Below are positions 1-8,926 of a DNA stretch of 64,000 bases, one piece after another. The stretch covers positions 248,001 through 312,000 of the forward strand of contig NZ_JAHZSU010000003.1 in NCBI RefSeq assembly GCF_019457945.1, in the 5' to 3' direction. The position numbers and the translations under genes are program-made. This stretch comes from Ornithinimicrobium laminariae. GTDB taxonomy: Bacteria > Actinomycetota > Actinomycetes > Actinomycetales > Dermatophilaceae. Position 1 is the first letter of the stretch. Each line of letters starts with the position of its first letter. Under the pieces are notes generated by a model. That model was not told the DNA's origin. It worked only from the letters and a program-made list of their open reading frames with translations, and made no database searches.

Positions 1-182
1 TGGGCATCGAGGGCTGCTTCGGTGGCTTCATTGCGAGTGTGGAGTCGGTCAAGACGAACAGCCGTGAAGGACAGCCACCAGCCCAAGGCCAGCAACAGCG
101 CCAAGATCGCGATGCCAACCAGCCACAGTTCAACGGAGCCCAAGGCTGCGCCTGCCTCTCCTGCGTCGAGCAACTGGGACAT
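1..182 (-). CDS. Membrane protein downstream of pimA, partial
   Basis: The reading frame opens with an ATG at 182 and runs off the left edge, so only about 60 residues are visible. It starts MSQLLDAGEAGAA, has one strongly hydrophobic segment at about residues 17-35, and continues into a polar, probably helical stretch (LDRLHTRNEATEAALDA). Its start lies inside the last codons of pimA, so translation is probably coupled. A one-TM protein with this kind of LHxR.E.A..ALDA stretch commonly follows pimA in actinobacteria. Its function is not known to me. Confidence 0.6.
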   Translation of the reverse strand, partial: MSQLLDAGEAGAALGSVELWLVGIAILALLLALGWWLSFTAVRLDRLHTRNEATEAALDA

Positions 183-1302
183 ACCGCGTCACTTCGGCGC
201 CATCGCCTCGAACGGAGTCATAGACGGCGAGGATCCGCTCCCCCACGTGTGCCCAGTCATAGTGACTGGCTCGACCAGGTCCGGCGTTGCTGAGTCGTTG
301 GCGCTCGGCTGGGTCGCACCAAAGGTCGCTGATGGCTGCAGCGAGGGCATCGGAGTCACCGTTGGGGAAGGTCTGGCCACCAAGCGGCGGGTCCAAAACA
401 TCGCTAAAAGCCACCAGGTCACTGGCGATAATTGGTGCCCCAGCGGCTAGCGCTTCGGTGAGGATGATGCCAAAACTTTCGCCGCCGGTGTTGGGCGCGG
501 CGTAGATGTCGGTGTCGGCCAGCAGCGCTTCCTTATCGTGCGCCGAGACGGACCCGTGCAGCCGGATCGACGCTCGCGTCTCGGGTGTTAAGCCCTGCAG
601 GAACGGCTCAATCTCCCCAGGCCCAGCGATGTCGAGGCGGGCTGCTGGCTGCTGCGCTAAGACCGCAGGCCACGCCTTGAGCAGCACGGCCAATCCTTTG
701 CGCGGCTCGGTGAACCGTCCGAGAAAAAGCACATTCGGCCCGCCAGTGCTGCGCACTTCAGGATCGCGCAGGCCAGAGAAAGGCGCCGTGTTGAGTCCGT
801 TGGGGATGACAACGCTGGGGCCACCGAGTTGTTCGGAGACGGTGCGCGCGGCTTCTTCGGAGACGGCGATCCTGGCCGATATCTTGTCGAGCCCGGCCTG
901 CAGCATGGGACCGGCTAAGCGTAGGGCGCGGGATTTGATCTGCGAGGAGTGGAAGGTTGCGACAACGGGACCGGTCATCGCCCACAGCGCGAGCAGCGAG
1001 ACGCTGGGGCTGGCGGGTTCGTGGATGTGCACAACATCGAAGCCGCCCTCAGTGACCCACCGCCGAGTTCGTGCCGAGGCCAGGGGGCCAAAGGCCAGCC
1101 GTGCAACCGAACCGTTGTACCGAACGGCGAGCGTCCCACCAGCGGAGGTCACGCCCTCCGGTAGGGCTGATTCGTCGTCGGCTGGGGCTAAGACGCTGAC
1201 CTCATGGCCTTGAGCGCGCAGCCAGTCGGCCAACTCCAAGACGTGCTGTTGAACTCCCCCGGGCACGTCAATGGCGTAGGGATTGACCAGGCCCACTTTC
1301 AT
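130..1302 (-). CDS. pimA: PimA, phosphatidylinositol alpha-mannosyltransferase
   Basis: This 390-residue GT4-family glycosyltransferase should transfer mannose from GDP-mannose to the 2-position of phosphatidylinositol, the first step of PIM synthesis on the inner face of the membrane. The N-terminus has the glycine-rich acceptor loop (PGGVQQHV), the middle has FLGRFTEPRKG at the start of the nucleotide-binding domain, and the C-terminal half has the E-x7-E region (GGESFGIILTEALAAG). It overlaps the upstream acyltransferase gene by four bases (ATGA) and is the fourth gene of an operon with the HIT gene, pgsA and the acyltransferase, which is the classic mycobacterial order. The last 15 residues are basic (VARRRRGRRSLGLR), which may help membrane contact. 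The synteny makes PimA much more likely than another GT4 enzyme. Confidence 0.93.
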   Translation of the reverse strand: MKVGLVNPYAIDVPGGVQQHVLELADWLRAQGHEVSVLAPADDESALPEGVTSAGGTLAVRYNGSVARLAFGPLASARTRRWVTEGGFDVVHIHEPASPSVSLLALWAMTGPVVATFHSSQIKSRALRLAGPMLQAGLDKISARIAVSEEAARTVSEQLGGPSVVIPNGLNTAPFSGLRDPEVRSTGGPNVLFLGRFTEPRKGLAVLLKAWPAVLAQQPAARLDIAGPGEIEPFLQGLTPETRASIRLHGSVSAHDKEALLADTDIYAAPNTGGESFGIILTEALAAGAPIIASDLVAFSDVLDPPLGGQTFPNGDSDALAAAISDLWCDPAERQRLSNAGPGRASHYDWAHVGERILAVYDSVRGDGAEVTRYVPVARRRRGRRSLGLR

Positions 1303-2219
1303 GCCGGGTCCTCAACAAAGACACGCTGCATCATGTGCCAGTCGTGCGTGTGCTCCCGAACAGCTGCGCCGATGAAGTCAGCGCATTGTTGGGTCATGGC
1401 TTGGATGCGCTCGGCTTTGGTGCCCTCGCCCGGGTCGGGGACCAGTGGCCCAAAACTGATCACAATCCGGTATGCCGCGGGTCCGGGTTTCAGGTCATCG
1501 CGCAGCTCGTAGTGCACCGAGGCCGCCCGCAACGGTGCGCCGGTGGCGACAGCCAACGCGGCTGGCCCGGCTGCCATCGACGCTATCCCGCCCAGAAAGT
1601 CGACGCGAACGCCACCATCGGTAAGGTCGCGATCGGCCAACAGTGGGACGAATCCGCCCGCTTTAATAGTCGAGATCAACTCGCGAAAGACACCTTCGGT
1701 GCCAGTCAACGGGTAGATCGTCATGCCGAGCGCTTCGCGGAAGGCCACGAACTCTTGAAAGAGCTCTTCGGGCTTGAGCCGCTCGGCAACAGTGGTGACC
1801 GGAGCCATGTGACTAGTGGCCCAACCACCAGCGGTGTCCCAATTGCCGAGATGGCCCAGGAAGATGATGTGCCCATCCCCCGCGGCCAGCGACTCGCGCA
1901 CCGGCTCGTCGTTGACGGTGCGCACTCGTTTGGCCAGGTCGGCTGGGCTGCGGTCAGCTAGCCGGAAGGCGTCGCACCAATAGCGTAAATACGAGGCGAT
2001 GCCATCGGCGACCATGCGCTCTAGATCATCGGCGGAAATGTCGGGATGGACGCGGGCATAGTTGCCGCGCATCCGCTGCACATCACGCCCATTGCGCCGG
2101 GTGGTGATGCGTGCACCCAAGTCAAAAGCGCCATAGGCCAGCCGCTCCGGGGCGACCCGGACCAGCTTCCAACCGGCGCGAAAGGCTAAGAGCGACAACC
2201 GCTCGCTAGCGCTACTCAC
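1299..2219 (-). CDS. Phosphatidylinositol mannoside acyltransferase (LpxL/HtrB family)
   Basis: This 306-residue protein belongs to the lysophospholipid acyltransferase family of LpxL/HtrB. In actinobacteria the gene at this position (PatA, Rv2611c type) acylates the 6-position of mannose in PIM1/PIM2 using acyl-CoA at the inner membrane. The catalytic HxxxxD motif is visible as GHLGNWD at about residue 119. The N-terminus (LLAFRAGWKLVRVAPERLAYGAFDLGARI) has the amphipathic/hydrophobic character usual for these membrane-bound enzymes. It is ATGA-coupled to pgsA upstream and to pimA downstream. Length is normal for the family. Confidence 0.9.
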   Translation of the reverse strand: MSSASERLSLLAFRAGWKLVRVAPERLAYGAFDLGARITTRRNGRDVQRMRGNYARVHPDISADDLERMVADGIASYLRYWCDAFRLADRSPADLAKRVRTVNDEPVRESLAAGDGHIIFLGHLGNWDTAGGWATSHMAPVTTVAERLKPEELFQEFVAFREALGMTIYPLTGTEGVFRELISTIKAGGFVPLLADRDLTDGGVRVDFLGGIASMAAGPAALAVATGAPLRAASVHYELRDDLKPGPAAYRIVISFGPLVPDPGEGTKAERIQAMTQQCADFIGAAVREHTHDWHMMQRVFVEDPA

Positions 2220-2827
2220 CCGTCCAGGCGCGTCTGCTCACGCACCTGCGACATCCGCTGCCACACGGTGAGCGAGCTAGCCAGCGCCAGCGCGATGAGT
2301 GTGACCGTGAGCACCCATTCCGGCAGGAACAATCCAACGAAACCGGTGGCCACGAGGACGATGACCAAACGATCAGCGCGCTCGGCGATGCCGCCGCTTG
2401 CCGTCATACCTAGGCTTTCTGCTCGGGCTTTGGCATAGCTGACGGTGAAGCCAAGGATCATGCAGAGCAGTGCGAGGTAGGCGATAACCGGGTTGTCGCC
2501 CCGGCCCATGAAGTAAAGGACGAGGCCGCCAAAGATGGCTCCGTCGCCGATGCGGTCCATCGTGGAGTCGAGGAAGGCTCCCCAGCGCGAGGTGGTGCCG
2601 GCCAGGCGGGCCATCGTGCCGTCAATGAGATCGGTGAAGATGAAGCAAGTGATGAAGACGCTGCCCCACCACAAATAGCCCAGCGGAAAGAAGATCAAAG
2701 CACCTAGGACGACGCCAATGGTGCCAAACACTGTGACCATGTCCGGGGTGATGTTGTGGCGCAAAAAGAAGCGCGCTACGGGGGTGAAGAGGGCGGTGAA
2801 GAAAGCGCGGGCGTATTTGTTCAGCAT
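2216..2827 (-). CDS. pgsA: Phosphatidylinositol phosphate synthase (CDP-alcohol phosphatidyltransferase)
   Basis: A 203-residue multi-spanning membrane enzyme. It carries the CDP-alcohol phosphatidyltransferase signature DG-x2-AR-x8-G-x3-D-x3-D, seen as DGTMARLAG followed by GAFLDSTMD at about residues 65-90. In actinobacteria this member joins CDP-diacylglycerol and inositol-1-phosphate to make phosphatidylinositol phosphate, which feeds the PIM enzymes encoded next. I chose the ATG at 2827 (MLNKYARAFF), with a GGGAG just before it, over a GTG four codons upstream; either way the start overlaps the end of the HIT gene. The stop overlaps the acyltransferase start as ATGA. The inositol substrate is inferred from the operon context, because the motif alone does not separate it from phosphatidylglycerol-phosphate synthase. 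Confidence 0.9.
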   Translation of the reverse strand: MLNKYARAFFTALFTPVARFFLRHNITPDMVTVFGTIGVVLGALIFFPLGYLWWGSVFITCFIFTDLIDGTMARLAGTTSRWGAFLDSTMDRIGDGAIFGGLVLYFMGRGDNPVIAYLALLCMILGFTVSYAKARAESLGMTASGGIAERADRLVIVLVATGFVGLFLPEWVLTVTLIALALASSLTVWQRMSQVREQTRLDG

Positions 2828-3387
2828 GCGCTCTCCCACACGTCGCTCAGTTGCGCTCTGACGTCTTCAAGCAGCACCGGCAGCGCCTTGGTCTGGCCAA
2901 TGATCGGCAGGAAGTTCATGTCGCCACCCCAGCGCGGGACGATGTGTTGGTGCAGATGAGCGGCTACGCCAGCGCCAGCGACGTCGCCTTGGTTCATCCC
3001 AATGTTGAAGCCAGCCGGGTTGCTTGAGGCCTTGAGCGCACGCACTGCCTGCTTGGTGAAAGCCGTGAACTCAGCCGTCTCGTCGTCGTCAAGATCGATG
3101 TAGGCGGCGACGTGGCGGTAGGGCACGATCAGCAAGTGCCCGGGGTTATAGGGGAAGAGGTTGAGCACGACGTAGCAGTGCTCGCCGCGGTGCACGATGA
3201 GGCCCTCGGCGTCGCTCTTGTGGGGTGCCGCGCAGAAAGGGCAGCCCTCCCCTGCGTCCTTGGATGGCCGCTCGCCTTTGACGTAAGCCATCCGGTGCGG
3301 GGTCCAGAGTCGCTCAAAGCCGTCTGGGACTCCCACGAGGTCCTCAGCCGGTTCGGTGTTGTCGGAGTCCGCCTGCATGCCTGTCAT
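2821..3387 (-). CDS. HIT-family hydrolase/phosphorylase (Ap4A phosphorylase type)
   Basis: This is a histidine-triad protein with the active-site motif HLHQHIVPRW and an N-terminal CPFC zinc-type pair (EGCPFCAAPH). It matches the actinobacterial HIT gene found between thrS and pgsA (Rv2613c type), described as an Ap4A phosphorylase. The ATG at 3387 gives 188 residues; a second ATG at 3378 is equally possible. The longer frame starting at 3465 would run into the divergent gene that begins at 3435, so it was not used. There is no clear ribosome-binding site before 3387, which would fit a leaderless transcript. Its own operon membership with pgsA is supported by a seven-base overlap. Confidence 0.88.
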   Translation of the reverse strand: MTGMQADSDNTEPAEDLVGVPDGFERLWTPHRMAYVKGERPSKDAGEGCPFCAAPHKSDAEGLIVHRGEHCYVVLNLFPYNPGHLLIVPYRHVAAYIDLDDDETAEFTAFTKQAVRALKASSNPAGFNIGMNQGDVAGAGVAAHLHQHIVPRWGGDMNFLPIIGQTKALPVLLEDVRAQLSDVWESAC

Positions 3388-3434
3388 CTTAAAGGCCGGG
3401 GAAGGAATAGCCGCCTTCGAGAGTTGAACATCAC

Positions 3435-3872
3435 ATGGATATGAAAGACGAGATTCTGCCCGCATCGACTTGGGTCCGCGACCAATTGGCCGAGATCGAC
3501 CGCACGGGAGACACCGCTAGCGTCGGCATCCAGGGGCGCGCGATCGTGGTTTATTCGATGCGTGGCCGTAAGTCAGGGGCTCTGCGCCGCGTTCCGCTGA
3601 TGCGCGTTGAGCACAATGGCTCGTATGCGGCCGTCGCCAGCAAGGGCGGGCACTCCGAGCACCCCGAGTGGTTCCACAACCTCGTTGCTGACCCGGAGGT
3701 TGAGGTGCACGACGGCACCGAGCACATCAAGGGTCGAGCTCGGATCGTTGAAGGCGAGGAGCGTGCGCAGTGGTGGGAGCGCTCAGTTGCAGCATTCCCA
3801 ACCTATGCCGAGTATGAGGCGAAAACCGAGGGTCTGCGTGAGATCCCGGTGTTTGTGATTGACCCGATCTGA
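3435..3872 (+). CDS. Deazaflavin (F420)-dependent nitroreductase-family protein
   Basis: This 145-residue protein looks like the Ddn/DUF385 family of small split-barrel F420H2-dependent reductases. Family features seen are GRKSGALRRVPLM near residue 36 (a basic loop that contacts the cofactor phosphates), ASKGGHSEHPEWFHNLVADP in the middle, and a C-terminal REIPVFVIDP strand. In characterised relatives the enzyme reduces quinones or nitro compounds with reduced F420. It is divergent from the HIT gene, with the two starts only about 50 bp apart, so the promoters must overlap. It implies that the host makes F420. The exact substrate cannot be read from the sequence. Confidence 0.85.
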   Translation: MDMKDEILPASTWVRDQLAEIDRTGDTASVGIQGRAIVVYSMRGRKSGALRRVPLMRVEHNGSYAAVASKGGHSEHPEWFHNLVADPEVEVHDGTEHIKGRARIVEGEERAQWWERSVAAFPTYAEYEAKTEGLREIPVFVIDPI

Positions 3873-4030
3873 GCGTCTTGGCTAGATCGACCTAGTTGAC
3901 TTGATGGTGGAGCGGAGTCGCTCCCTCATCTTAGGCATCTCGTGGCATGCAAGGTGCGGACCGAGAACAATCGCGGCCCGCACCCAAGCCCACTTGGTCT
4001 ATCCCCAATCGAGCGATACTTGTTAGAGCG

Positions 4031-4801
4031 CTACAACCCCGTCTGGGAAACCCCGTATTCTGCCTGCTCCGCGGTGAAACCCTCAAACTCAAGCTGGTCA
4101 ATCAGACCGGAACGCGAGAATGACGAGAATTCCAAGTATTGTTCGGCTGACTTGGCAGCTTGCTCATTCCAGTCAACATCCAAGCGATCCACTGCCCACG
4201 TCGCATCTTCTGTTGAGTACTGCTCAAACTCCAACTGATCAATGAGGCCGGAGCGCGAGAATGCCGTGAATTCAAGATACGATTCGGCCGAACCGAGCGC
4301 ATTCTGTTGAGACCTCGTACCTTGCTCGGCTTCTTCAGCGGCAGCGTCCTCCGCAGCTTGTTCAGCGGCTGCGGCTTCCTCCGCGGCAGCGTCCTCCGCA
4401 GCTTGTTCGGCGGCTGCGGCTTCTTCAGCGGCAGCGTCCTCCGCAGCTTGTTCAGCGGCTGCGGCTTCCTCCGCGGCAGCCTCTTCGGCCGCAACGGCTT
4501 CCTCCGCGTTTTCATCGTCAGAACTCGCGGTAACTGACGCCGACGTCTCTGCGGTAGGCGACGCGCTGTCGGCTTGGTCTTCCTCCCCGCCGAAAGCAAC
4601 TCCCAACACAATTAAAGCGAGCAAGATTAGAGGCAAAATGAACCTTTTCTTCTTGAACCACGGACGCTGCGCCTTGCGATAAGCTTTCTCGCCCTTAGCA
4701 TGCGCTTTTGCCTGCTTCGGGTCCATCGTATTCGGGCTCTGCCAACCTTGGTCTGGATTGCTTTCAGACTGTCCGGGGGGCGGTGGGGGCGGTACCGACA
4801 T
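4031..4801 (-). CDS. Ltp-like membrane-anchored protein with 15-residue Ala/Glu repeats
   Basis: The 256-residue protein has a proline-rich, basic cytoplasmic-type N-terminus, one TM segment at about residues 54-70 (RFILPLILLALIVLGVAFGG), a low-complexity linker and two C-terminal repeats of about 45 residues. Each C-terminal repeat contains YLEF.(A/S)FSRSGLIDQLEFE, the signature of the Ltp host cell surface-exposed lipoprotein family (PF07553). That family is known from a streptococcal prophage superinfection-exclusion lipoprotein but is also common on actinobacterial chromosomes. The linker is built from three near-identical 15-residue units (EEAAAAEQAAEDAAA), a 45-bp tandem repeat at the DNA level. 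There is a TM anchor rather than a lipobox. A role in phage exclusion is only a possibility. Confidence 0.75.
   Translation of the reverse strand: MSVPPPPPPGQSESNPDQGWQSPNTMDPKQAKAHAKGEKAYRKAQRPWFKKKRFILPLILLALIVLGVAFGGEEDQADSASPTAETSASVTASSDDENAEEAVAAEEAAAEEAAAAEQAAEDAAAEEAAAAEQAAEDAAAEEAAAAEQAAEDAAAEEAEQGTRSQQNALGSAESYLEFTAFSRSGLIDQLEFEQYSTEDATWAVDRLDVDWNEQAAKSAEQYLEFSSFSRSGLIDQLEFEGFTAEQAEYGVSQTGL
4362..4490 (-). repeat. 45-bp tandem repeat inside the Ltp-like gene
   Basis: About three units of a 45-bp in-frame repeat encode the alternating acidic/alanine linker. The units differ at only a few bases (for example cggcggc against cagcggc, and ttcttcagc against ttcctccgc), so they are prone to slippage and probably length-variable between strains. 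Confidence 0.75.
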
Positions 4802-5412
4802 TTCATGTTCCTAACGATCTACTTGAATGCGTCCAGAGATTCAACCACGGGCAACAACGCAGGCCAACCCGCTCCTCGGCGCCTCTCACGCGCATTTGAA
4901 CTGGGCAGTAGGTTGCAGTCGACAATTTCGTGCTCAGTTTCGATTCGGCAACGAGATATCGACAACAAACGCTCCGCCCGACCGTAATCAAATCTTTACC
5001 CTAAGCAGAAGAGATTCCCGGGCCTCTTGACCAGTTAACCCTTAAAACAGCCTCATACCCGTCAGTCGGCATTGCATGGCCCGCTGGCAGGCGGGTCCAC
5101 CCACCAAACGGTCCTGATAGTAGAAACGCCGGCCGTTGAAACTCTGAGTTTTAGGTCTCAAATGAGTCTTCAGCCGAGCGTCACAGAGTTGGTTCTGAGA
5201 AGCGAAGGACCTTACGTCTGCTTTCCCTTCATCGACTAGATCGCGAAGGCCTCTTGAAGTAGGGGCTTAGCGTCGCAACTGGCAAACGCATCCCTGATTG
5301 GCGCCACACATATCCACGAAAGTGATTCGGTTCGCCGGTGCACTTCTGGACAAGGCGCCGTCAGATCGAAATTGAGTCTTCAGATTACTGCCGCAGCCCT
5401 AAGTAACTGTTC
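4802..5412. other. 611-bp intergenic stretch without a supported gene
   Basis: Short open frames occur on both strands but none has a ribosome-binding site or a recognisable protein. The base composition is closer to 50% GC than the flanking genes. It must contain the promoter of the Ltp-like gene near 4802-4900. I see no RNA gene or repeat in it. Confidence 0.5.
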
Positions 5413-5853
5413 CTAGTTCACCCGGAACAGAGTCGGCTGGTGGGCTAAGGCCCCGCTCGCATCCAAGACTTCTTGGGGCAATTTGAGCACGTTCGGCCAT
5501 TGGCATCCCGCGTAGCCGAGATCCCTGACGTCGGCAGTGACCTGCCGCAGCATTCCCAACAACACCGCGGGTGAATTCTCATGGGCAAAGATTGCCAGGA
5601 CCTCCGCGTTGGGCCGCTTGGCTGAAACACCAGGCAACATCGGCGGCAGCGACAGCGTGATCGTTCCTGCGTGCTGCCCACCGACCTCGGCAACCCACTG
5701 CGCGACGGAGTCACCCGATGCTAGCCACGCCCGCGCATACTCATCGAGGAACCCGGGTGCAGGTGGCGTGCCAGCAGCGCGCAATGCCTGGGTGTGCAGC
5801 GCGGCGGCCAGCAAAGACTCATCCCTGCTCAGCCGCCGCACCCGCACGCTCAT
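5413..5853 (-). CDS. GNAT-like hypothetical protein
   Basis: A 146-residue protein that starts SVRVRRLSRDESLLAAALHTQALRAAG and has a central strand pattern (VAQWVAEVGGQHAGTITLSLPP) typical of small acetyltransferase folds. The usual acetyl-CoA loop (Q/RxxGxG/A) is not clear; the best candidate region is SPAVLLGMLRQV. The start lies ten bases downstream of the thrS stop on the same strand, so it is probably cotranscribed with thrS. I do not recognise a specific function; a degenerate GNAT protein is my best guess. Confidence 0.55.
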   Translation of the reverse strand: MSVRVRRLSRDESLLAAALHTQALRAAGTPPAPGFLDEYARAWLASGDSVAQWVAEVGGQHAGTITLSLPPMLPGVSAKRPNAEVLAIFAHENSPAVLLGMLRQVTADVRDLGYAGCQWPNVLKLPQEVLDASGALAHQPTLFRVN

Positions 5854-5862
5854 ATCTAGACT

Positions 5863-7869
5863 CTAGACCTGCACCCGATCACGCACAGCCGTGACGATCT
5901 CTTCAATTGCTTCGGCGACGGGCACACCGTTGCGCTGAGTGCCGTCGCGATAACGGAACGACACAGCGCCAGCCTCCATGTCCTCTCCCCCAGCGATCAG
6001 CATGAACGGCACCTTAGACTTCTGCGCCGTGCGGATCTTTTTGGGAAAACGCTCATCGCTGGCGTCAACCTCAACCCGAATGCCATGCTGACGCAATTGC
6101 GCGGCGACACCATCGAGGTATTCGACGAACGGCTCCGCGACCGGGATCGCAGTGACGGTGACGGGAGCCAACCAAGGCGGGAACGCTCCGGCATAGTGCT
6201 CAACCAAGACACCAAAGAAGCGCTCAATCGAGCCAAACAAGGCGCGGTGAATCATGATCGGCCGCTGACGAGTGCCGTCGTTGGCCTGATATTCGAGATC
6301 GAAACGCTCCGGCAGATTGAAGTCCAACTGGATAGTCGACATCTGCCAGGTCCGGCCGATCGCGTCGCGAGCCTGCACCGAAATCTTCGGGCCATAGAAC
6401 GCGGCACCGTTCGGGTCAGCGACCAACTCCAGGCCCGACTCGGTGGCAACCCGGCGCAACGTCTCAGTGGCTTCGTCCCACACGTCGAGGTCACCGACAT
6501 ACTTCTCGGGGTTCCGGGTCGAGAGCTCCAAGTAGTAGTCATCGAGGCCATAGTCCTTAAGCAACTGCAGCACAAAGGTGAGCAGGCTTTTAAGCTCTTG
6601 CTCGATCTGATCACGGGCAACGTAAATGTGGGCGTCGTCTTGGGTCATCCCCCGCACCCGAGTCAATCCGTGCACCACGCCGGACTTCTCGTAGCGATAG
6701 ACCGAGCCGAATTCGAACATTCGCAACGGTAACTCGCGGTAGGAGCGGCCACGTGCGTCGAAGATCAAGCAGTGGAACGGGCAGTTCATCGGCTTGAGGT
6801 AGTAATCCTGGCCAGCCTTGCGGATCTCGCCGGTCTCGGGGTCCCGCTCCTCGTCTACATGCATGGGTGGGAACATGCCATCGGCGTACCAGTCGAGGTG
6901 TCCAGAAGTCTCAAAGAGGTTGGACTTGGTGATGTGCGGGGAGTTCACGAACTCGTAGCCAGCCTGCTCGTGCCGCTGACGCGAGTAGTCCTCCATCAAC
7001 CGGCGCACGGTGCCGCCCTTGGGGTGGAAGACCGGCAGGCCCGAGCCGAGTTGGTCGGGGAAGGAGAAGAGGTCCAACTCAACGCCCAGCTTGCGGTGAT
7101 CGCGCTTTTCCGCCTCTGCCAAACGATCAAGGTATGCGGTCAGCTCAGGCTTCGTGGGCCAGGCGGTGCCGTAGATGCGCTGCAACTGCTTGTTGTTTTC
7201 GTTGCCGCGCCAGTAGGCGGCTGCCGAGCGCATGATCTTGAAGGCGTTGGTGATCAACTTGGTGTTGGGCAAGTGCGGCCCACGGCACAGGTCTGACCAG
7301 ATGACATCGCCGGTGCGGCCTTTGTTGTCATAGATCGTCAGCTCAGCGCCCCCAACCTCAACGTTGGCGCCCTCGGCTGCTTCTTCGGCGCCGCCCTTGA
7401 GCGAGATGAGCTCCATCTTGTAGGGCTCGTCGGACAGCTCAACGCGTGCGTCGTCGTCGCTGATTTCGCGGCGGTGGAAGGTCTGCCCCGTGTTGATGAT
7501 CTTTTGCATGGCCTTTTCGAGGCGCTTCAGGTCATCAGGGGTAAAGGGTTCCGTGACATCGAAGTCGTAGTAGAAGCCGTCGCGGATGAAGGGGCCAATG
7601 CCCAATTTTGCTGCTGGGAAGGTCTGCTGCACGGCTTGAGCGAGGACGTGTGCAGTCGAGTGACGCAGCACGTTGAGGCCATCTTCTGACTCGATCGACA
7701 CGCCTTCGACAACGTCGCCATCGCTTAGTGGCGCGACCAGGTCAACGAGGTCGCCGTTGCGGCGTGCGACCACGATCTTCTTGTCATCGCTAAACAAGTC
7801 TGTGCTTGTCGTGCCCGCGTCCACCGATCGTTCTTGACCATCGACGGTAATGCGGATTTGTTTAGACAC
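5863..7869 (-). CDS. thrS: Threonyl-tRNA synthetase
   Basis: This 668-residue class II synthetase charges tRNA-Thr. In order it has an N-terminal TGS domain ([13 protein letters not shown]), the second additional (editing-type) domain, the catalytic core with [10 protein letters not shown] carrying the zinc cysteine and DDAHIYV the zinc histidine, class II motif 3 near [11 protein letters not shown], and the C-terminal anticodon-binding domain. I chose the GTG at 7869, because AAGGAG lies eight bases upstream; the open frame extends about 60 codons further but encodes unrelated residues. No T-box is visible in the roughly 120-bp leader. In mycobacteria thrS directly precedes the HIT-pgsA-pimA operon; here five kilobases of other genes have come between them. 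Confidence 0.96.
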   Translation of the reverse strand: MSKQIRITVDGQERSVDAGTTSTDLFSDDKKIVVARRNGDLVDLVAPLSDGDVVEGVSIESEDGLNVLRHSTAHVLAQAVQQTFPAAKLGIGPFIRDGFYYDFDVTEPFTPDDLKRLEKAMQKIINTGQTFHRREISDDDARVELSDEPYKMELISLKGGAEEAAEGANVEVGGAELTIYDNKGRTGDVIWSDLCRGPHLPNTKLITNAFKIMRSAAAYWRGNENNKQLQRIYGTAWPTKPELTAYLDRLAEAEKRDHRKLGVELDLFSFPDQLGSGLPVFHPKGGTVRRLMEDYSRQRHEQAGYEFVNSPHITKSNLFETSGHLDWYADGMFPPMHVDEERDPETGEIRKAGQDYYLKPMNCPFHCLIFDARGRSYRELPLRMFEFGSVYRYEKSGVVHGLTRVRGMTQDDAHIYVARDQIEQELKSLLTFVLQLLKDYGLDDYYLELSTRNPEKYVGDLDVWDEATETLRRVATESGLELVADPNGAAFYGPKISVQARDAIGRTWQMSTIQLDFNLPERFDLEYQANDGTRQRPIMIHRALFGSIERFFGVLVEHYAGAFPPWLAPVTVTAIPVAEPFVEYLDGVAAQLRQHGIRVEVDASDERFPKKIRTAQKSKVPFMLIAGGEDMEAGAVSFRYRDGTQRNGVPVAEAIEEIVTAVRDRVQV

Positions 7870-7991
7870 GACGTGAGCTCCTTGCATGGTTAAACAGGTG
7901 AGGTCTAAGCGTATGCCAAACGTGTGACGCGGACGTAGTATCCGGTCAATGGCCCGCCGCGAGGTCGGGCCCCAGGGGCAAGGGGCTGGAT

Positions 7992-8432
7992 ATGTCGAAG
8001 ACGAGCATCGCCGTCGGATCATTGGTCGCGGCCATACTGGGTGCCGCAACCTGGATGATCTGGTGCGGCTTTGACACGACCTACTACCCCGAAGGCACAG
8101 GTGGTCCTTATACGACTTGGCAAGTGGTGTGCTGTGGGATCACTTTTGCCGTGTTGGCTGTCGGGTTTGCCTATCGTTACTCCTCTCGCAAGTCCCCCTT
8201 CTTCGGGTCCGCTATCACCGGCATCGCCTTGGCGCTGGGTTTCTGGTTGGCGTGGACAATTCAGGCCGGGATGACGGACGAGACGGGACTCTTCTTAGTT
8301 GGCGCGATGATGCTGGGAACGGGACTCACTCTCTCAACCTTCATCTGCGTCGCCGTGGGTGTGGCACTGAGCCAACTAGTCTTGCGGCGAGAGAAGGCCA
8401 CATCTGACAAGGTCGAACCGTCCGCAGGCTAG
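7992..8432 (+). CDS. Four-TM membrane protein (paralogue of the 15.9-kb pseudogene)
   Basis: A 146-residue protein with about four hydrophobic segments and a conserved opening, [23 protein letters not shown], followed by [10 protein letters not shown]. The AAGGGGC seven bases before the ATG at 7992 is a good ribosome-binding site. It is divergent from thrS. A clear paralogue with the same WCGFDTTYY and GFWL.WT.QA motifs lies at 15856-16270 but is frameshifted. I do not recognise the family; it is probably a lineage-specific membrane protein. Confidence 0.7.
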   Translation: MSKTSIAVGSLVAAILGAATWMIWCGFDTTYYPEGTGGPYTTWQVVCCGITFAVLAVGFAYRYSSRKSPFFGSAITGIALALGFWLAWTIQAGMTDETGLFLVGAMMLGTGLTLSTFICVAVGVALSQLVLRREKATSDKVEPSAG

Positions 8433-8926
8433 CGCCAAGAAGTCGGTCCCTTGACAGGCAAACATTCTCGAAGTGTGAACTCTCGGATAGGATAAGCGCA
8501 GAACAACTTCCGCCATGGTTTGACATCGATAACTTGCTCCGCTTTCTTTACGCAGGAGCCGTGGGAAACATTGTGCAAGCACACAATAAGTATAGGCAAT
8601 TTTACTATCACAGGCTGATATTGACATCTACATTAAGGGCTAATTTTCCCTTCATAGTGCGTTGTGTCACGCCTGGAGTATTGAGTTCTCAACATAGCGC
8701 AGCACTGGACCCTGGATCTCCATCCACGCCACTTCGGCGGCGCTATCGGAGGAAAACGGAGCTCTTCGCAATAGGTGGCGATTTTTGGGGCTTGGCCCCG
8801 CCGTCGCGAACCTTCATCGGCAAGTTTAGGGGTGGCAGAGAAACAGTTAGTTCTGCATCGCATCGAGCGCACTGTCAGCTTGGCTTAGCCCTGCTCTAGT
8901 TGCGAGTGGATTTTGCTTAGGCGCTG
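8433..8926. other. 494-bp stretch with an AT-rich core and no supported gene
   Basis: Around 8540-8670 the sequence becomes noticeably AT-rich (aataagtataggcaatttta and similar) compared with its neighbours. Several short frames exist on both strands, the longest about 120 codons, but none shows a ribosome-binding site or familiar protein. It probably holds a remnant of transferred DNA next to the GIY-YIG/DUF2075 gene. Confidence 0.45.

Noticed and set aside
4362..4490. A CRISPR-like repeat array
   Set aside because: The 45-bp units are directly adjacent with no spacers and are in frame within a gene; they are coding tandem repeats. No CRISPR array was seen in the window.
7870..7991. A T-box riboswitch before thrS
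   Set aside because: The leader is short and lacks the T-box consensus and terminator stem.
8534..8899. A 121-codon plus-strand frame in the AT-rich gap
   Set aside because: No ribosome-binding site, no recognisable protein and unusual residue composition.
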